This document shows positions 1-5,578 of a stretch of 5,578 nt of DNA, piece by piece. The stretch comes from Actinomycetota bacterium (GTDB lineage: Bacteria; Actinomycetota; Geothermincolia; Fen-727; Anoxymicrobiaceae). The first letter of the stretch is position 1. Each line of letters begins with the position of its first letter. The DNA is taken from assembly GCA_016649525.1 (NCBI GenBank), contig JAENXM010000121.1:1-5578 (forward strand), in the 5' to 3' direction. The notes under the pieces are model-generated. The model was not told where the DNA came from, ran no database searches, and saw nothing but the letters and a program-made list of their open reading frames with translations. The position numbers were made by a program, and so were the translations under genes.

Positions 1-2
1 CT

Positions 3-7
3 GGAGA
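3..7 (+). promoter_or_regulatory. Ribosome-binding site of comM
   Basis: GGAGA lies 5 nt before the TTG at position 13 and supports that codon as the start. The window begins too close to show any promoter. The gene probably continues an operon from upstream. Confidence 0.6.
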
Positions 8-12
8 TATAA

Positions 13-1548
13 TTGCTGGCAAAGGTCAACGGTGCAACCCTGGTCGGGATGGAGTCGCACCAGGTCGAGGTCGAGGTCGACGTGACGAACGGACTTCCCG
101 CGTTCGAGATAGTGGGCCTTCCTGACGCCGGCGTGAGGGAGTCGCGCATCAGGGTGAAGTCCGCCATCAGGAATTCCCTTTACGAGTTTCCCAACCGCCG
201 CATACACGTGAATCTCGCGCCGGCGGATCTGAAGAAAGAGGGGCCGTCGTTTGACCTGCCGCTTGCGCTCGCCATCCTGGAGGCGACCGAACAACTAAAG
301 CCATCCAGGCCGCCGGCATTCCTGGCGGTCGGCGAGCTCTCGCTCGACGGGAAGGTGAGACGGGTGCCCGGCGCGCTCTCGATCGCCATGGGGGCGAAGG
401 AGGGCGAAGCTCCCTTTGTTCTCGTCCCCGGGGGGAACGCGAAAGAAGCGGCGCTTGTTCCAGGGCTTGACGTCTACGGTGTATCGACACTCCGCGAGGC
501 TATACGCTTTCTAGAGGGCAGAGCGTCGGTCTCACCGGCGAAGGCGGACGCCTCGAGCCTTCTCTGCGAGAACGGGCGTAACGGCCCGTGCCTTTCCGAA
601 GTCCGCGGGCAGGAGCCCGCGAAGCGCGCGCTCGAGGTTGCTGCGGCCGGGGGGCACAACCTTCTGATGGTAGGCCCGCCCGGCTCCGGCAAGACGATGC
701 TGGCAAGGAGGATGCCTGGAATCCTACCGCAGCTTTCGCTCGAGGAGGCGCTGGAGGTGACGCGAATCGCGAGCATAGCGGGACTTCTGCCTCCAGGCGG
801 GTCGCTCCTCACGACACGGCCCTTCCGCTCCCCGCACAACTCGGCGAGCGCGGTCGCTCTCGTCGGTGGCGGTTATCCGCTTCCAAGGCCCGGCGAGGTG
901 TCCCTGGCACACGGGGGAGTCCTCTATATGGACGAGTTGACCCTCTATCCACGTAACGCGCTCGAGTCGCTCCGGGGCCCTCTGGAGGACCGCCAGATAA
1001 CCATTATCAGGTCGATGGTCCCGGTTACCTATCCGGCGCGGTTCAGTCTCGTTGCCTCGATGAATCCCTGCCCGTGTGGTTACCTCGGGGACCCGGAGCG
1101 CGAATGCAGCTGTTCGGTCGGCGACGTCCAGCGCTACCGCTCGCGCGTTTCGGGCCCGCTGCTGGACCGCATAGACATACAGGTCGAGGTGCCCCGGCTT
1201 ACCCGCGGCCAGTTGATGGCCCGTGAGAAGGGAGAACCCTCGCACAGTGTGCGCGAACGTGTGGTCACGGCGCACATAATACAGCAGGAGAGGTTATGCG
1301 GCGGCGGTATCTTCTGTAACTCCGAGATGTCACATTCTCAGGTAGAGCGGTTCTGCGCGCTTTCTCCTGAGGGGGAGCGGTTCCTCGGGCTTGCTGTCGA
1401 GCGGCTGGCGCTCTCGGCTCGCTCGTACCACCGGGCCCTCAAGGTGGCGCGCACGATCGCTGACCTCTCCGGAAGTGAGAGTGTCGAGGTCGAGCACCTT
1501 GCTGAAGCGATACAGTACCGTTGCCTGGAAAGATCTCCATTTTCGTAG
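13..1548 (+). CDS. comM: YifB/ComM family Mg-chelatase-like AAA+ ATPase
   Basis: This is a 511-residue protein, the usual length for the ComM/YifB family. Known members are hexameric ATP-driven motors. ComM promotes branch migration of recombination intermediates in the cytoplasm during natural transformation, although many non-competent bacteria also carry it. In order, the sequence shows an N-terminal ChlI/Lon-protease-like domain (about residues 20-140, with NGLPAFEIVGLPDAGVRESR and NLAPADLKKEGPSFDLPLAL), then the AAA+ core and a C-terminal Mg-chelatase-type helical domain (about 410-505, ending AEAIQYRCLER). The core has Walker A GPPGSGKT at 221-228, Walker B GGVLYMDE at 301-308, the cysteine-rich NPCPCGY at 351-357 with CSC at 365-367, and the SGPLLDRID segment at 380-388. 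The TTG start is chosen because the family N-terminus begins there and GGAGA precedes it. The Walker B context (YMDELTLYPRNALESL) departs from the more usual FLDELPEF form, but no catalytic residue is lost. dprA follows after 12 bp, in keeping with a shared DNA-processing operon. Confidence 0.96.
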   Translation: MLAKVNGATLVGMESHQVEVEVDVTNGLPAFEIVGLPDAGVRESRIRVKSAIRNSLYEFPNRRIHVNLAPADLKKEGPSFDLPLALAILEATEQLKPSRPPAFLAVGELSLDGKVRRVPGALSIAMGAKEGEAPFVLVPGGNAKEAALVPGLDVYGVSTLREAIRFLEGRASVSPAKADASSLLCENGRNGPCLSEVRGQEPAKRALEVAAAGGHNLLMVGPPGSGKTMLARRMPGILPQLSLEEALEVTRIASIAGLLPPGGSLLTTRPFRSPHNSASAVALVGGGYPLPRPGEVSLAHGGVLYMDELTLYPRNALESLRGPLEDRQITIIRSMVPVTYPARFSLVASMNPCPCGYLGDPERECSCSVGDVQRYRSRVSGPLLDRIDIQVEVPRLTRGQLMAREKGEPSHSVRERVVTAHIIQQERLCGGGIFCNSEMSHSQVERFCALSPEGERFLGLAVERLALSARSYHRALKVARTIADLSGSESVEVEHLAEAIQYRCLERSPFS

Positions 1549-1551
1549 GGG
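1547..1551 (+). promoter_or_regulatory. Ribosome-binding site of dprA
   Basis: AGGGG overlaps the comM stop codon (TAG, 1546-1548) and sits 9 nt before the TTG at 1561. It decides the start, because no other initiation codon lies between the in-frame comM stop and this TTG. Termination of comM probably feeds initiation of dprA. Confidence 0.55.
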
Positions 1552-1560
1552 CCGATCGAG

Positions 1561-2673
1561 TTGGGACCCTGTCTTGTCGACGAGAAAGCGGAACTTGTCG
1601 CCCTGTGCTCTCTACCGGGCATCACCCGCAGGCAGGTAGGCGAGCTCTTGACCCTGTTCGGTTCACCCGAGGGCGCATGGGATGCCGTTCGCGGTGGACA
1701 TTCATCGTCCGTATCGCCTAAGGACAGGTCCGGCCTCTGGCGGTCTTACTCACTTGACATAAACCCTGAGGGATACATCGAGGTCCTGGAGGCCGGCGGC
1801 ATCCTGACGTTGGTTAGAGGAGAGCGCGGTTACCCCGGACTGCTGGAAGAGATAAACGACCCTCCCTGGTCTATTTTCTACCGCGGAAAACCGCCTGACC
1901 AGGGGATAGAATGCGTCGCCGTGGTCGGTTCCCGGAAGGCGACGCAATACGGTATCGAGGCGGCAGAGTGGATAGCCAGAGGGCTTGCGCGGGCGGGGGT
2001 GTGCGTTGTAAGCGGCGCCGCTTACGGGATAGATTCGGCCGCCCACAGGGGGGCGCTCGCGGTCGGCGGCGCCACTACGGCGGTGCTGGGGTGCGGCCCG
2101 GACGTAGTTTATCCACGGTCGAACGGCGGCCTGTTGAGCGATATCGCTGAAAAAGGATGCATATTGAGCGAGTACCCGCCACGCGTCAGGCCCCTCAGGT
2201 ACCACTTCCCAGCGAGGAACAGGCTGATAGCCGGGATGTCACTCGGAGTGGTGGTCGTGGAGGCTTCCCGTACCGGCGGCGCCCTCCTGACCGCTGATTT
2301 CGCGCTTTCAGAGGGGCGCGAAGTGTTCGCGGTGCCAGGCCATGTATTCTCGAAGAACAGCGAAGGAACGAATGCTCTCATAAGGAACGGGGCTTCGCTG
2401 GTGGGGTCGGTGGAGGACATCCTCGAGGAGCTCGATCTCGCCGGTCAGGAAACACTCCCGCTGGAGATACCCTCAGAGCGATTGACGGTGGAGGAGCAGA
2501 AGTCCCTCGATGCGCTCGAGGCTGGTCCCTGCGACGCCGTGGAGATAGCCGGACACGCGGGCCTGTCGGTCGGGGAAGCCCTGTCCCTTCTTTCGCGGAT
2601 GGAGGTCATGGGGATGGTGCGCCGCGGCCCCGGGGGAAGATATCACGTGACCTCTCAGTCCACCAGGAAATAG
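1561..2673 (+). CDS. dprA: DNA-processing protein DprA (Smf family)
   Basis: This is a 370-residue protein, normal for DprA. The family binds single-stranded DNA entering the cell in transformation, shields it and loads RecA onto it. It is also widespread in bacteria not known to be competent. The N-terminal helical region carries a helix-hairpin-helix-like stretch (LPGITRRQVGELLTLFGSPE, about residues 19-38). The Rossmann-type DprA core follows: GSR at 123-125, SGAAYGID at 151-158, the HFPARNRLIAG motif at 215-225, EASRTGGALLT at 234-244, VFAVPGH at 255-261 and EGTNALIRNGA at 268-278. Residues from about 310 to 370 form the C-terminal winged-helix domain found in many DprA proteins. The start is a TTG with an AGGGG ribosome-binding site, and the protein begins where family members begin. 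It lies 12 bp after comM and is probably translated from the same mRNA. Its last 19 bp overlap the end of the opposing M20 gene. No frameshift or missing motif is seen. Confidence 0.96.
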   Translation: MGPCLVDEKAELVALCSLPGITRRQVGELLTLFGSPEGAWDAVRGGHSSSVSPKDRSGLWRSYSLDINPEGYIEVLEAGGILTLVRGERGYPGLLEEINDPPWSIFYRGKPPDQGIECVAVVGSRKATQYGIEAAEWIARGLARAGVCVVSGAAYGIDSAAHRGALAVGGATTAVLGCGPDVVYPRSNGGLLSDIAEKGCILSEYPPRVRPLRYHFPARNRLIAGMSLGVVVVEASRTGGALLTADFALSEGREVFAVPGHVFSKNSEGTNALIRNGASLVGSVEDILEELDLAGQETLPLEIPSERLTVEEQKSLDALEAGPCDAVEIAGHAGLSVGEALSLLSRMEVMGMVRRGPGGRYHVTSQSTRK

Positions 2674-3917
2674 ATCAGTTCCTGGCAAAGATGGACCATG
2701 TTCTCGATCGGGACGCTCTCGTCCGCCTGGTGTGCTCCCGTATGCTCCAGGTCCATGACCCCTGTACCGACGAACTGGTCGGTCTTAAGGATATCTTTGA
2801 CGAAGCTCATGTCGGTGGCACCGGTTGTCGCGGGATAAATGAAGTCGAGGTCCGCCGGCAGCCCGAGCGCGAGCCTCACCCCCTCGTTCCAGCGCTCGAC
2901 GTGGGGGGAATGAGTGTCTATGGAGTGGGGCAGGTAGATGGTAACGAACTCGGTGTTGATACGCTCCGCTTTGCTTCTCCCGCGTGCCATGTCGACCGCA
3001 GCCTCTATCTCCGCCCGCACGTCTTCGATCTCCTCCTCGGGTAGAAAGCGCCTGTCGATCTGCAGCTCCGCTTCCCCCGGGACGATGTTGAGCTTTTCTC
3101 CGGCCGTCAGTATGTTGAGGTTGAAGGTCGGCGTGAGCTTGTCTGATGGCACGCCCGGGAAGGGGAAGGAGGAAAAGCTAGATTCGCGCAGTTCGACTTT
3201 TCGCTTCAGCTCCATCAGTTCCTGGATGACGGGGAACATCTCCTCGAGCGCGTTGATTCCCATGAAGCTGAGGCCTGAGTGGACCTCGCGCCCGACAGTG
3301 GTTATCGTCGCTTTCAAGGAACCCGCGTTCGCGGCTATCATCGCTGGGCCCTGTCCTCCGCCCTCGAGGTGGATGACGGGCGCCTTGAAATAGCCTTTCC
3401 TCGCCAGGTATGCGGCGCCCGGGTCTATCCCGATCTCCTCGTCGGTGCAGAGCAGCACCCGTACGTCGAAGCGGGGCTCGAGGCCGAGCTCCTTTATCAT
3501 CTCCATGGCCAACACTGCCGGCGGCATGGTGCCCTTCATGTCGACGGCGCCCCGCCCGAAGACTTCACCGTTCTCGATCTTTCCCGTAAAAGGCTCCACC
3601 GTCCAGCCCACCCCGGCAGGGACGACATCCATGTGAGCGTATATGGAAATGGGTGGCTTTCCCGAATCCATGGAAGCGACAAGGTTCACCCTTTCACCTT
3701 CGAGGGGCAGCGGGATCCTGCGCCACTCTTCTTCAGGCACTACGACCCTTTCGGTACGAAGGCCCGCTCGCTCGAGGAGCGGTTCAAGGTAGTCGACCAG
3801 TTCCGGGTAGTTCCCACCGGGAGGGACGGACGTATCTATGCGGATGATGTCAGAGAGCATTTTTGCCATGAGGTCGGCTTTTTCCTCGACAGCCTTGAAA
3901 ACCATTTCAACGTCCAT
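2655..3917 (-). CDS. M20 family metallohydrolase (ArgE/DapE/ACY1-like)
   Basis: This 420-residue cytosolic protein has no signal peptide and belongs to the M20 peptidase/deacylase family. The family uses two metal ions, usually zinc, to hydrolyse amide bonds in N-acyl amino acids, succinyl-diaminopimelate or short peptides. The metal-site motifs appear in order: HMD (H95, D97), GRGAVDMKG with bridging D126, CTDEE with the probable catalytic E160 and ligand E161, ligand E185 in HLEGGG, and the final ligand H396 in GAHQADE. The dimerisation domain lies roughly at 195-315, with GREVHSG (H213) where the family has its conserved histidine. The substrate cannot be told from sequence; ArgE, DapE or a general aminoacylase/dipeptidase are all possible. 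I chose ATG 3917 over the upstream GTG at 3953 because AAGGAG lies 5 nt before the ATG and the extra residues do not look like family sequence. The gene runs against its neighbours, overlapping dprA by 19 bp at the 3' end and diverging from the recombinase gene. It therefore looks like a separate metabolic gene inserted into the cluster. Confidence 0.92.
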   Translation of the reverse strand: MDVEMVFKAVEEKADLMAKMLSDIIRIDTSVPPGGNYPELVDYLEPLLERAGLRTERVVVPEEEWRRIPLPLEGERVNLVASMDSGKPPISIYAHMDVVPAGVGWTVEPFTGKIENGEVFGRGAVDMKGTMPPAVLAMEMIKELGLEPRFDVRVLLCTDEEIGIDPGAAYLARKGYFKAPVIHLEGGGQGPAMIAANAGSLKATITTVGREVHSGLSFMGINALEEMFPVIQELMELKRKVELRESSFSSFPFPGVPSDKLTPTFNLNILTAGEKLNIVPGEAELQIDRRFLPEEEIEDVRAEIEAAVDMARGRSKAERINTEFVTIYLPHSIDTHSPHVERWNEGVRLALGLPADLDFIYPATTGATDMSFVKDILKTDQFVGTGVMDLEHTGAHQADESVPIENMVHLCQELIYFLVD

Positions 3918-3922
3918 GTCGT

Positions 3923-3928
3923 CTCCTT
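3923..3928 (-). promoter_or_regulatory. Ribosome-binding site of the M20 gene
   Basis: Read on the minus strand this is AAGGAG, 5 nt before the ATG at 3917. It is a strong Shine-Dalgarno match and is the main reason to prefer that ATG over the GTG 36 bp upstream. Confidence 0.8.
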
Positions 3929-3965
3929 CTTGCTCCCGAACAGCCGCCAACACTTTTCACATTAG

Positions 3966-3996
3966 TTGACAGAACTATAAATCATTATAATATACT
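3966..3996 (+). promoter_or_regulatory. Housekeeping-sigma promoter of the recombinase-sigma factor operon
   Basis: A perfect -35 TTGACA lies at 3966-3971. Three overlapping -10 candidates follow: TATAAT at 3986-3991 (14-nt spacer), TAATAT at 3988-3993 (16 nt) and TATACT at 3991-3996 (19 nt). The stretch 3972-4002 has only 5 G or C in 31 bases, in a GC-rich neighbourhood. Depending on the -10 used, transcription would start between about 3998 and 4003, on or just before the A of the recombinase ATG. This promoter gives the downstream genes their own transcription, which they need because the reversed M20 gene separates them from comM-dprA. Confidence 0.75.
3974..3979 (-). promoter_or_regulatory. 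Possible -10 box for the M20 gene
   Basis: TATAGT on the minus strand would place a transcript start near 3967, giving a leader of about 50 nt before the M20 ATG. No good -35 lies at the usual distance (the bases there read GATAAT). An alternative -10 is the minus-strand TATAAT within the perfect palindrome ATTATAAT at 3984-3991. The region must hold a promoter for this gene, but its exact place is uncertain. Confidence 0.3.
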
Positions 3997-4001
3997 ATTA
4001 T
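3987..4001 (+). repeat. Short inverted repeat abutting the recombinase start
   Basis: ATAATA (3987-3992) and TATTAT (3996-4001) are perfect inverted 6-bp arms around a 3-bp spacer TAC. The element overlaps the -10 region and ends one base before the start codon. It could be an operator for repression, or a chance result of the AT-rich promoter. Confidence 0.4.
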
Positions 4002-4002
4002 C

Positions 4003-4974
4003 ATGCAACAGGATGAAAAGGCCGTTTCAGGGCGTTACGCTTCAGAGCCATCCCGGCATCAGACCCCAGATATCCCTGAGATAGATAAAAGAATAGACGC
4101 GTTCATCGCCTACTTGAAGAACGTCCGCAACCTCTCCCCGAACACCGTAAAATCGTACAGGCGCGACCTCGGGCATTTCGCGGAGTTCTGCTCGCGAGCG
4201 GGGATCAACGACCTTTCGGCTCTGGACCACAAGACTCTCAGGAGCTTTCTCGCGAACCAGCGGACGAGGGGCTATTCGCGCGCCACGGTCGCGCGAAGGT
4301 GCGCCTGCCTCCGTTCCTTTTTTCACTTCCTTGCCGAGTCCGGCGCCCTTAGCCGGGACCCGGCGAGCGTTTTGACCTTCTCGGTGAAGGGGAGTAACCC
4401 GCCCCGTTTTCTAACAGAAACCGAGGCGACGGCTCTGGCGGAGGGTTCTGGAAAAAGCACTGATACGGGCTTGCGCGACCGCGCTATAATAGAGGTGCTG
4501 TACGCCACCGGGATAAGGGTAAGCGAGTTGTGCAGCCTGCGCCTGGGGGATGTCGATCTGAAGGCCGGCGTCATGAGAGTGGTCGGCAAGGGGAGAAGAG
4601 AGAGGGTGGTTCTGGCTGGAAGACATGCCACCGTCTCCCTGGAGCGCTATTTGAAGGAAACGAGGCCCGCGCTCTTGAAGCCCGATGCATACAGCGGTGA
4701 TATCGTTTTCCTGGGTAATAGGGGCTCGCCGCTTGACCCCCGTCAGGCGAGACGTATCGTTGACAGGGAGTGCAGGGCGGCTCTCGGGGGGGAAGGTCTG
4801 AGCCCGCATACGCTCAGGCACACGTTCGCGACGCACCTTCTGTCACGGGGGGCCGACCTCAGGACTGTGCAGGAACTTCTGGGGCACAAGAACGTCGCTA
4901 CCACCCAGGTGCACACGCACCTTACACGGGGCGAGATAAGAAAGGCTTACGATAAAAGCCACCCTAGGGCCTAA
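4003..4974 (+). CDS. xerC: Xer-type tyrosine recombinase with His at the catalytic Tyr position
   Basis: This 323-residue protein is slightly longer than typical XerC/XerD (about 300), because of a charged N-terminal extension of roughly 27 residues. XerC/XerD proteins bind dif sites and resolve chromosome dimers. Residues about 28-115 form the SAM-like core-binding domain (NLSPNTVKSYRRDL at 43-56), and about 135-320 the catalytic domain. Conserved active-site residues are R172 (ATGIRVSEL), K196 (GKGRRERV), H269 and R272 (SPHTLRHTFATH) and H295 (LLGHKN). The nucleophile position, normally tyrosine in a TTQ-[IV]-Y-TH motif, is histidine here: H304 in TTQVHTH, codon CAC at 4912-4914. Y316 near the C-terminus is the usual non-catalytic family tyrosine. 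The frame is otherwise intact to the typical HPRA end. As written, the protein should bind DNA but not cleave it by the normal chemistry. ATG 4003 has no Shine-Dalgarno sequence but lies at the expected transcript start, suggesting leaderless translation. The name xerC follows family and gene order; xerD or a one-protein Xer is possible. Confidence 0.93.
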   Translation: MQQDEKAVSGRYASEPSRHQTPDIPEIDKRIDAFIAYLKNVRNLSPNTVKSYRRDLGHFAEFCSRAGINDLSALDHKTLRSFLANQRTRGYSRATVARRCACLRSFFHFLAESGALSRDPASVLTFSVKGSNPPRFLTETEATALAEGSGKSTDTGLRDRAIIEVLYATGIRVSELCSLRLGDVDLKAGVMRVVGKGRRERVVLAGRHATVSLERYLKETRPALLKPDAYSGDIVFLGNRGSPLDPRQARRIVDRECRAALGGEGLSPHTLRHTFATHLLSRGADLRTVQELLGHKNVATTQVHTHLTRGEIRKAYDKSHPRA

Positions 4975-4977
4975 GGA
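4973..4977 (+). promoter_or_regulatory. Ribosome-binding site of the sigma-factor gene
   Basis: AAGGA overlaps the recombinase stop codon TAA (4972-4974) and lies 6 nt before ATG 4984. It selects this ATG over the out-of-frame ATG at 4977, which reaches a stop after six codons. The arrangement suggests coupled expression of the two genes. Confidence 0.7.
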
Positions 4978-4983
4978 TGTTCG

Positions 4984-5578
4984 ATGAAACGGGCTGAATC
5001 CTCTGAAAAAACGGGGCCCTCCAAGGATGCTGCCGGGCGTAAGGCCGTTTTCGAGCAAAAGGCCGACGTTGAGGCCGATGCCCTCTGGGATGATTACAAG
5101 CAGACCAACTCGACCGAATCTCGCGAGAAGTTGATCCTTCATTACTCTCCGCTCGTGAGGTACGTGGCGGGCCGTGTCTCTTCGGGACTCCCTCCCTCGG
5201 TCGAGTTCGCCGAACTGGTCAGCTACGGCGTGTTCGGCCTCATCGATGCCATCGACAAGTACGACCACAAAAGGGGCATTAAGTTCGAAACCTACGCGAT
5301 AGCCCGCATAAAGGGAGCCATAATCGACGAGCTCCGTGCGGACGACTGGGTCCCCCGCTCTATCCGGGCGAAGGCGAGGGAGGTAGAGCGGGCCTACCTG
5401 GCGCTCGAGAGCGAGCTTCTGCGGGTTCCCACTGATGAAGAGGTGGCGGAGAAGCTGGAGTTGACCATGGAGGAATACGCGACCCTGTTGGGCAAGATGT
5501 CCTTCATGTCCCTGGTGGCGCTCGATGAGCTCTGGACTGTCGGCGGCGAAAAGCCGGATAGGATAAGCCTCGCCGACA
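4984..5578 (+). CDS. whiG: FliA/WhiG family RNA polymerase sigma factor (3' end outside window)
   Basis: The first 198 residues of an alternative sigma-70-family factor are present, and the frame is still open at the window edge. The family directs RNA polymerase to flagellar and chemotaxis promoters (FliA/SigD) or, in Streptomyces, to sporulation promoters (WhiG). A variable N-terminus of about 33 residues precedes region 2, which spans about 34-118: LWDDYK at 34-39, HYSPLVRYVAGRV at 53-65, core-binding LVSYGVFGLIDAIDKYD at 78-94, and the promoter-melting and -10 recognition stretch KFETYAIARIKGAIIDELR at 100-118. Region 3 begins with DDWVPRSIRAKAREVERAY at 120-138. Region 4, which reads the -35, lies beyond the window. 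The block resembles WhiG more than enterobacterial FliA as I remember them, but whether it controls motility or development cannot be told here. The start ATG 4984 has AAGGA 6 nt upstream. The gene lies 9 bp after the recombinase and probably shares its promoter. Confidence 0.93.
   Translation, partial: MKRAESSEKTGPSKDAAGRKAVFEQKADVEADALWDDYKQTNSTESREKLILHYSPLVRYVAGRVSSGLPPSVEFAELVSYGVFGLIDAIDKYDHKRGIKFETYAIARIKGAIIDELRADDWVPRSIRAKAREVERAYLALESELLRVPTDEEVAEKLELTMEEYATLLGKMSFMSLVALDELWTVGGEKPDRISLAD

Noticed and set aside
62..80. Tandem hexamer, GAGGTC-like, repeated three times in comM
   Set aside because: It encodes VEVEVD, which matches the normal ComM N-terminal strand, so the repeat follows from protein sequence and codon bias.
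724..1275. Minus-strand open frame of 183 codons inside comM
   Set aside because: It lies wholly opposite strongly conserved ComM motifs, has no recognisable domain, and long antisense frames are expected in GC-rich genes.
1551..1556. GCCGAT resembling the -10 of FliA/WhiG-type promoters before dprA
   Set aside because: No TAAA-like -35 lies about 15 nt upstream, and it sits within a 12-bp operon gap just after a ribosome-binding site.
3918..3953. Longer M20 protein from the GTG at 3953
   Set aside because: The ATG at 3917 has AAGGAG at ideal spacing, and the extra 12 residues would be translated from the ribosome-binding site itself.
3279..3965. Plus-strand open frame of 228 codons opposite the M20 gene
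   Set aside because: The minus strand encodes clear M20 metal-site motifs across the same stretch; the plus-strand product resembles nothing and is a shadow.
4912..4920. HTH in the recombinase read as a HUH-endonuclease histidine pair
   Set aside because: The middle residue is threonine rather than a bulky hydrophobic one, and the second His is the normal TH of the Xer motif; the fold is clearly that of a tyrosine recombinase.

Overview
The window reads as a GC-rich bacterial chromosome segment. It carries a conserved housekeeping cluster: a ComM/YifB-type AAA+ ATPase (13-1548, +), DprA (1561-2673, +), a Xer-type tyrosine recombinase (4003-4974, +) and the 5' part of a FliA/WhiG-family sigma factor (4984 to the window end, +). 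A zinc-dependent M20-family amidohydrolase (2655-3917, -) sits between dprA and the recombinase in the opposite orientation. The order comM-dprA-xerC-FliA/WhiG sigma factor, and a sigma factor that looks more like WhiG than enterobacterial FliA, point to Actinomycetota. DprA keeps motifs more like Firmicutes than Streptomyces (HFPARNR, VFAVPG, EGTN), so a deep-branching actinobacterial lineage is my best guess. This rests on remembered family sequences, not on a search.

Layout: comM and dprA are only 12 bp apart and look cotranscribed, entering from upstream of the window. dprA then runs head-on into the M20 gene, and the two coding ends overlap by 19 bp with no visible terminator. The M20 gene and the recombinase gene diverge from an 85-bp intergenic region (3918-4002). 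Its right part is very AT-rich and carries an excellent plus-strand promoter almost touching the recombinase ATG. That ATG has no Shine-Dalgarno sequence, so the mRNA is probably leaderless or nearly so. The sigma-factor gene follows 9 bp after the recombinase, with its ribosome-binding site overlapping the recombinase stop codon, so the two form a second operon.

Functionally, ComM (branch-migration motor) and DprA (RecA loader on incoming single-stranded DNA) are the DNA-processing side of natural transformation. The recombinase belongs to the family that resolves chromosome dimers. The sigma factor would direct a motility or developmental regulon. The M20 enzyme is probably metabolic and unrelated to its neighbours.

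The most striking observation is in the recombinase. Five of the six tyrosine-recombinase catalytic residues are in place (R172, K196, H269, R272, H295), but the nucleophilic tyrosine position is histidine (H304, codon CAC at 4912-4914). It is either a catalytically altered or dead Xer protein, or a single-base sequence error. No transposon, CRISPR array, tRNA or rRNA was seen. The only non-coding stretch of any size is the 85-bp divergent region.
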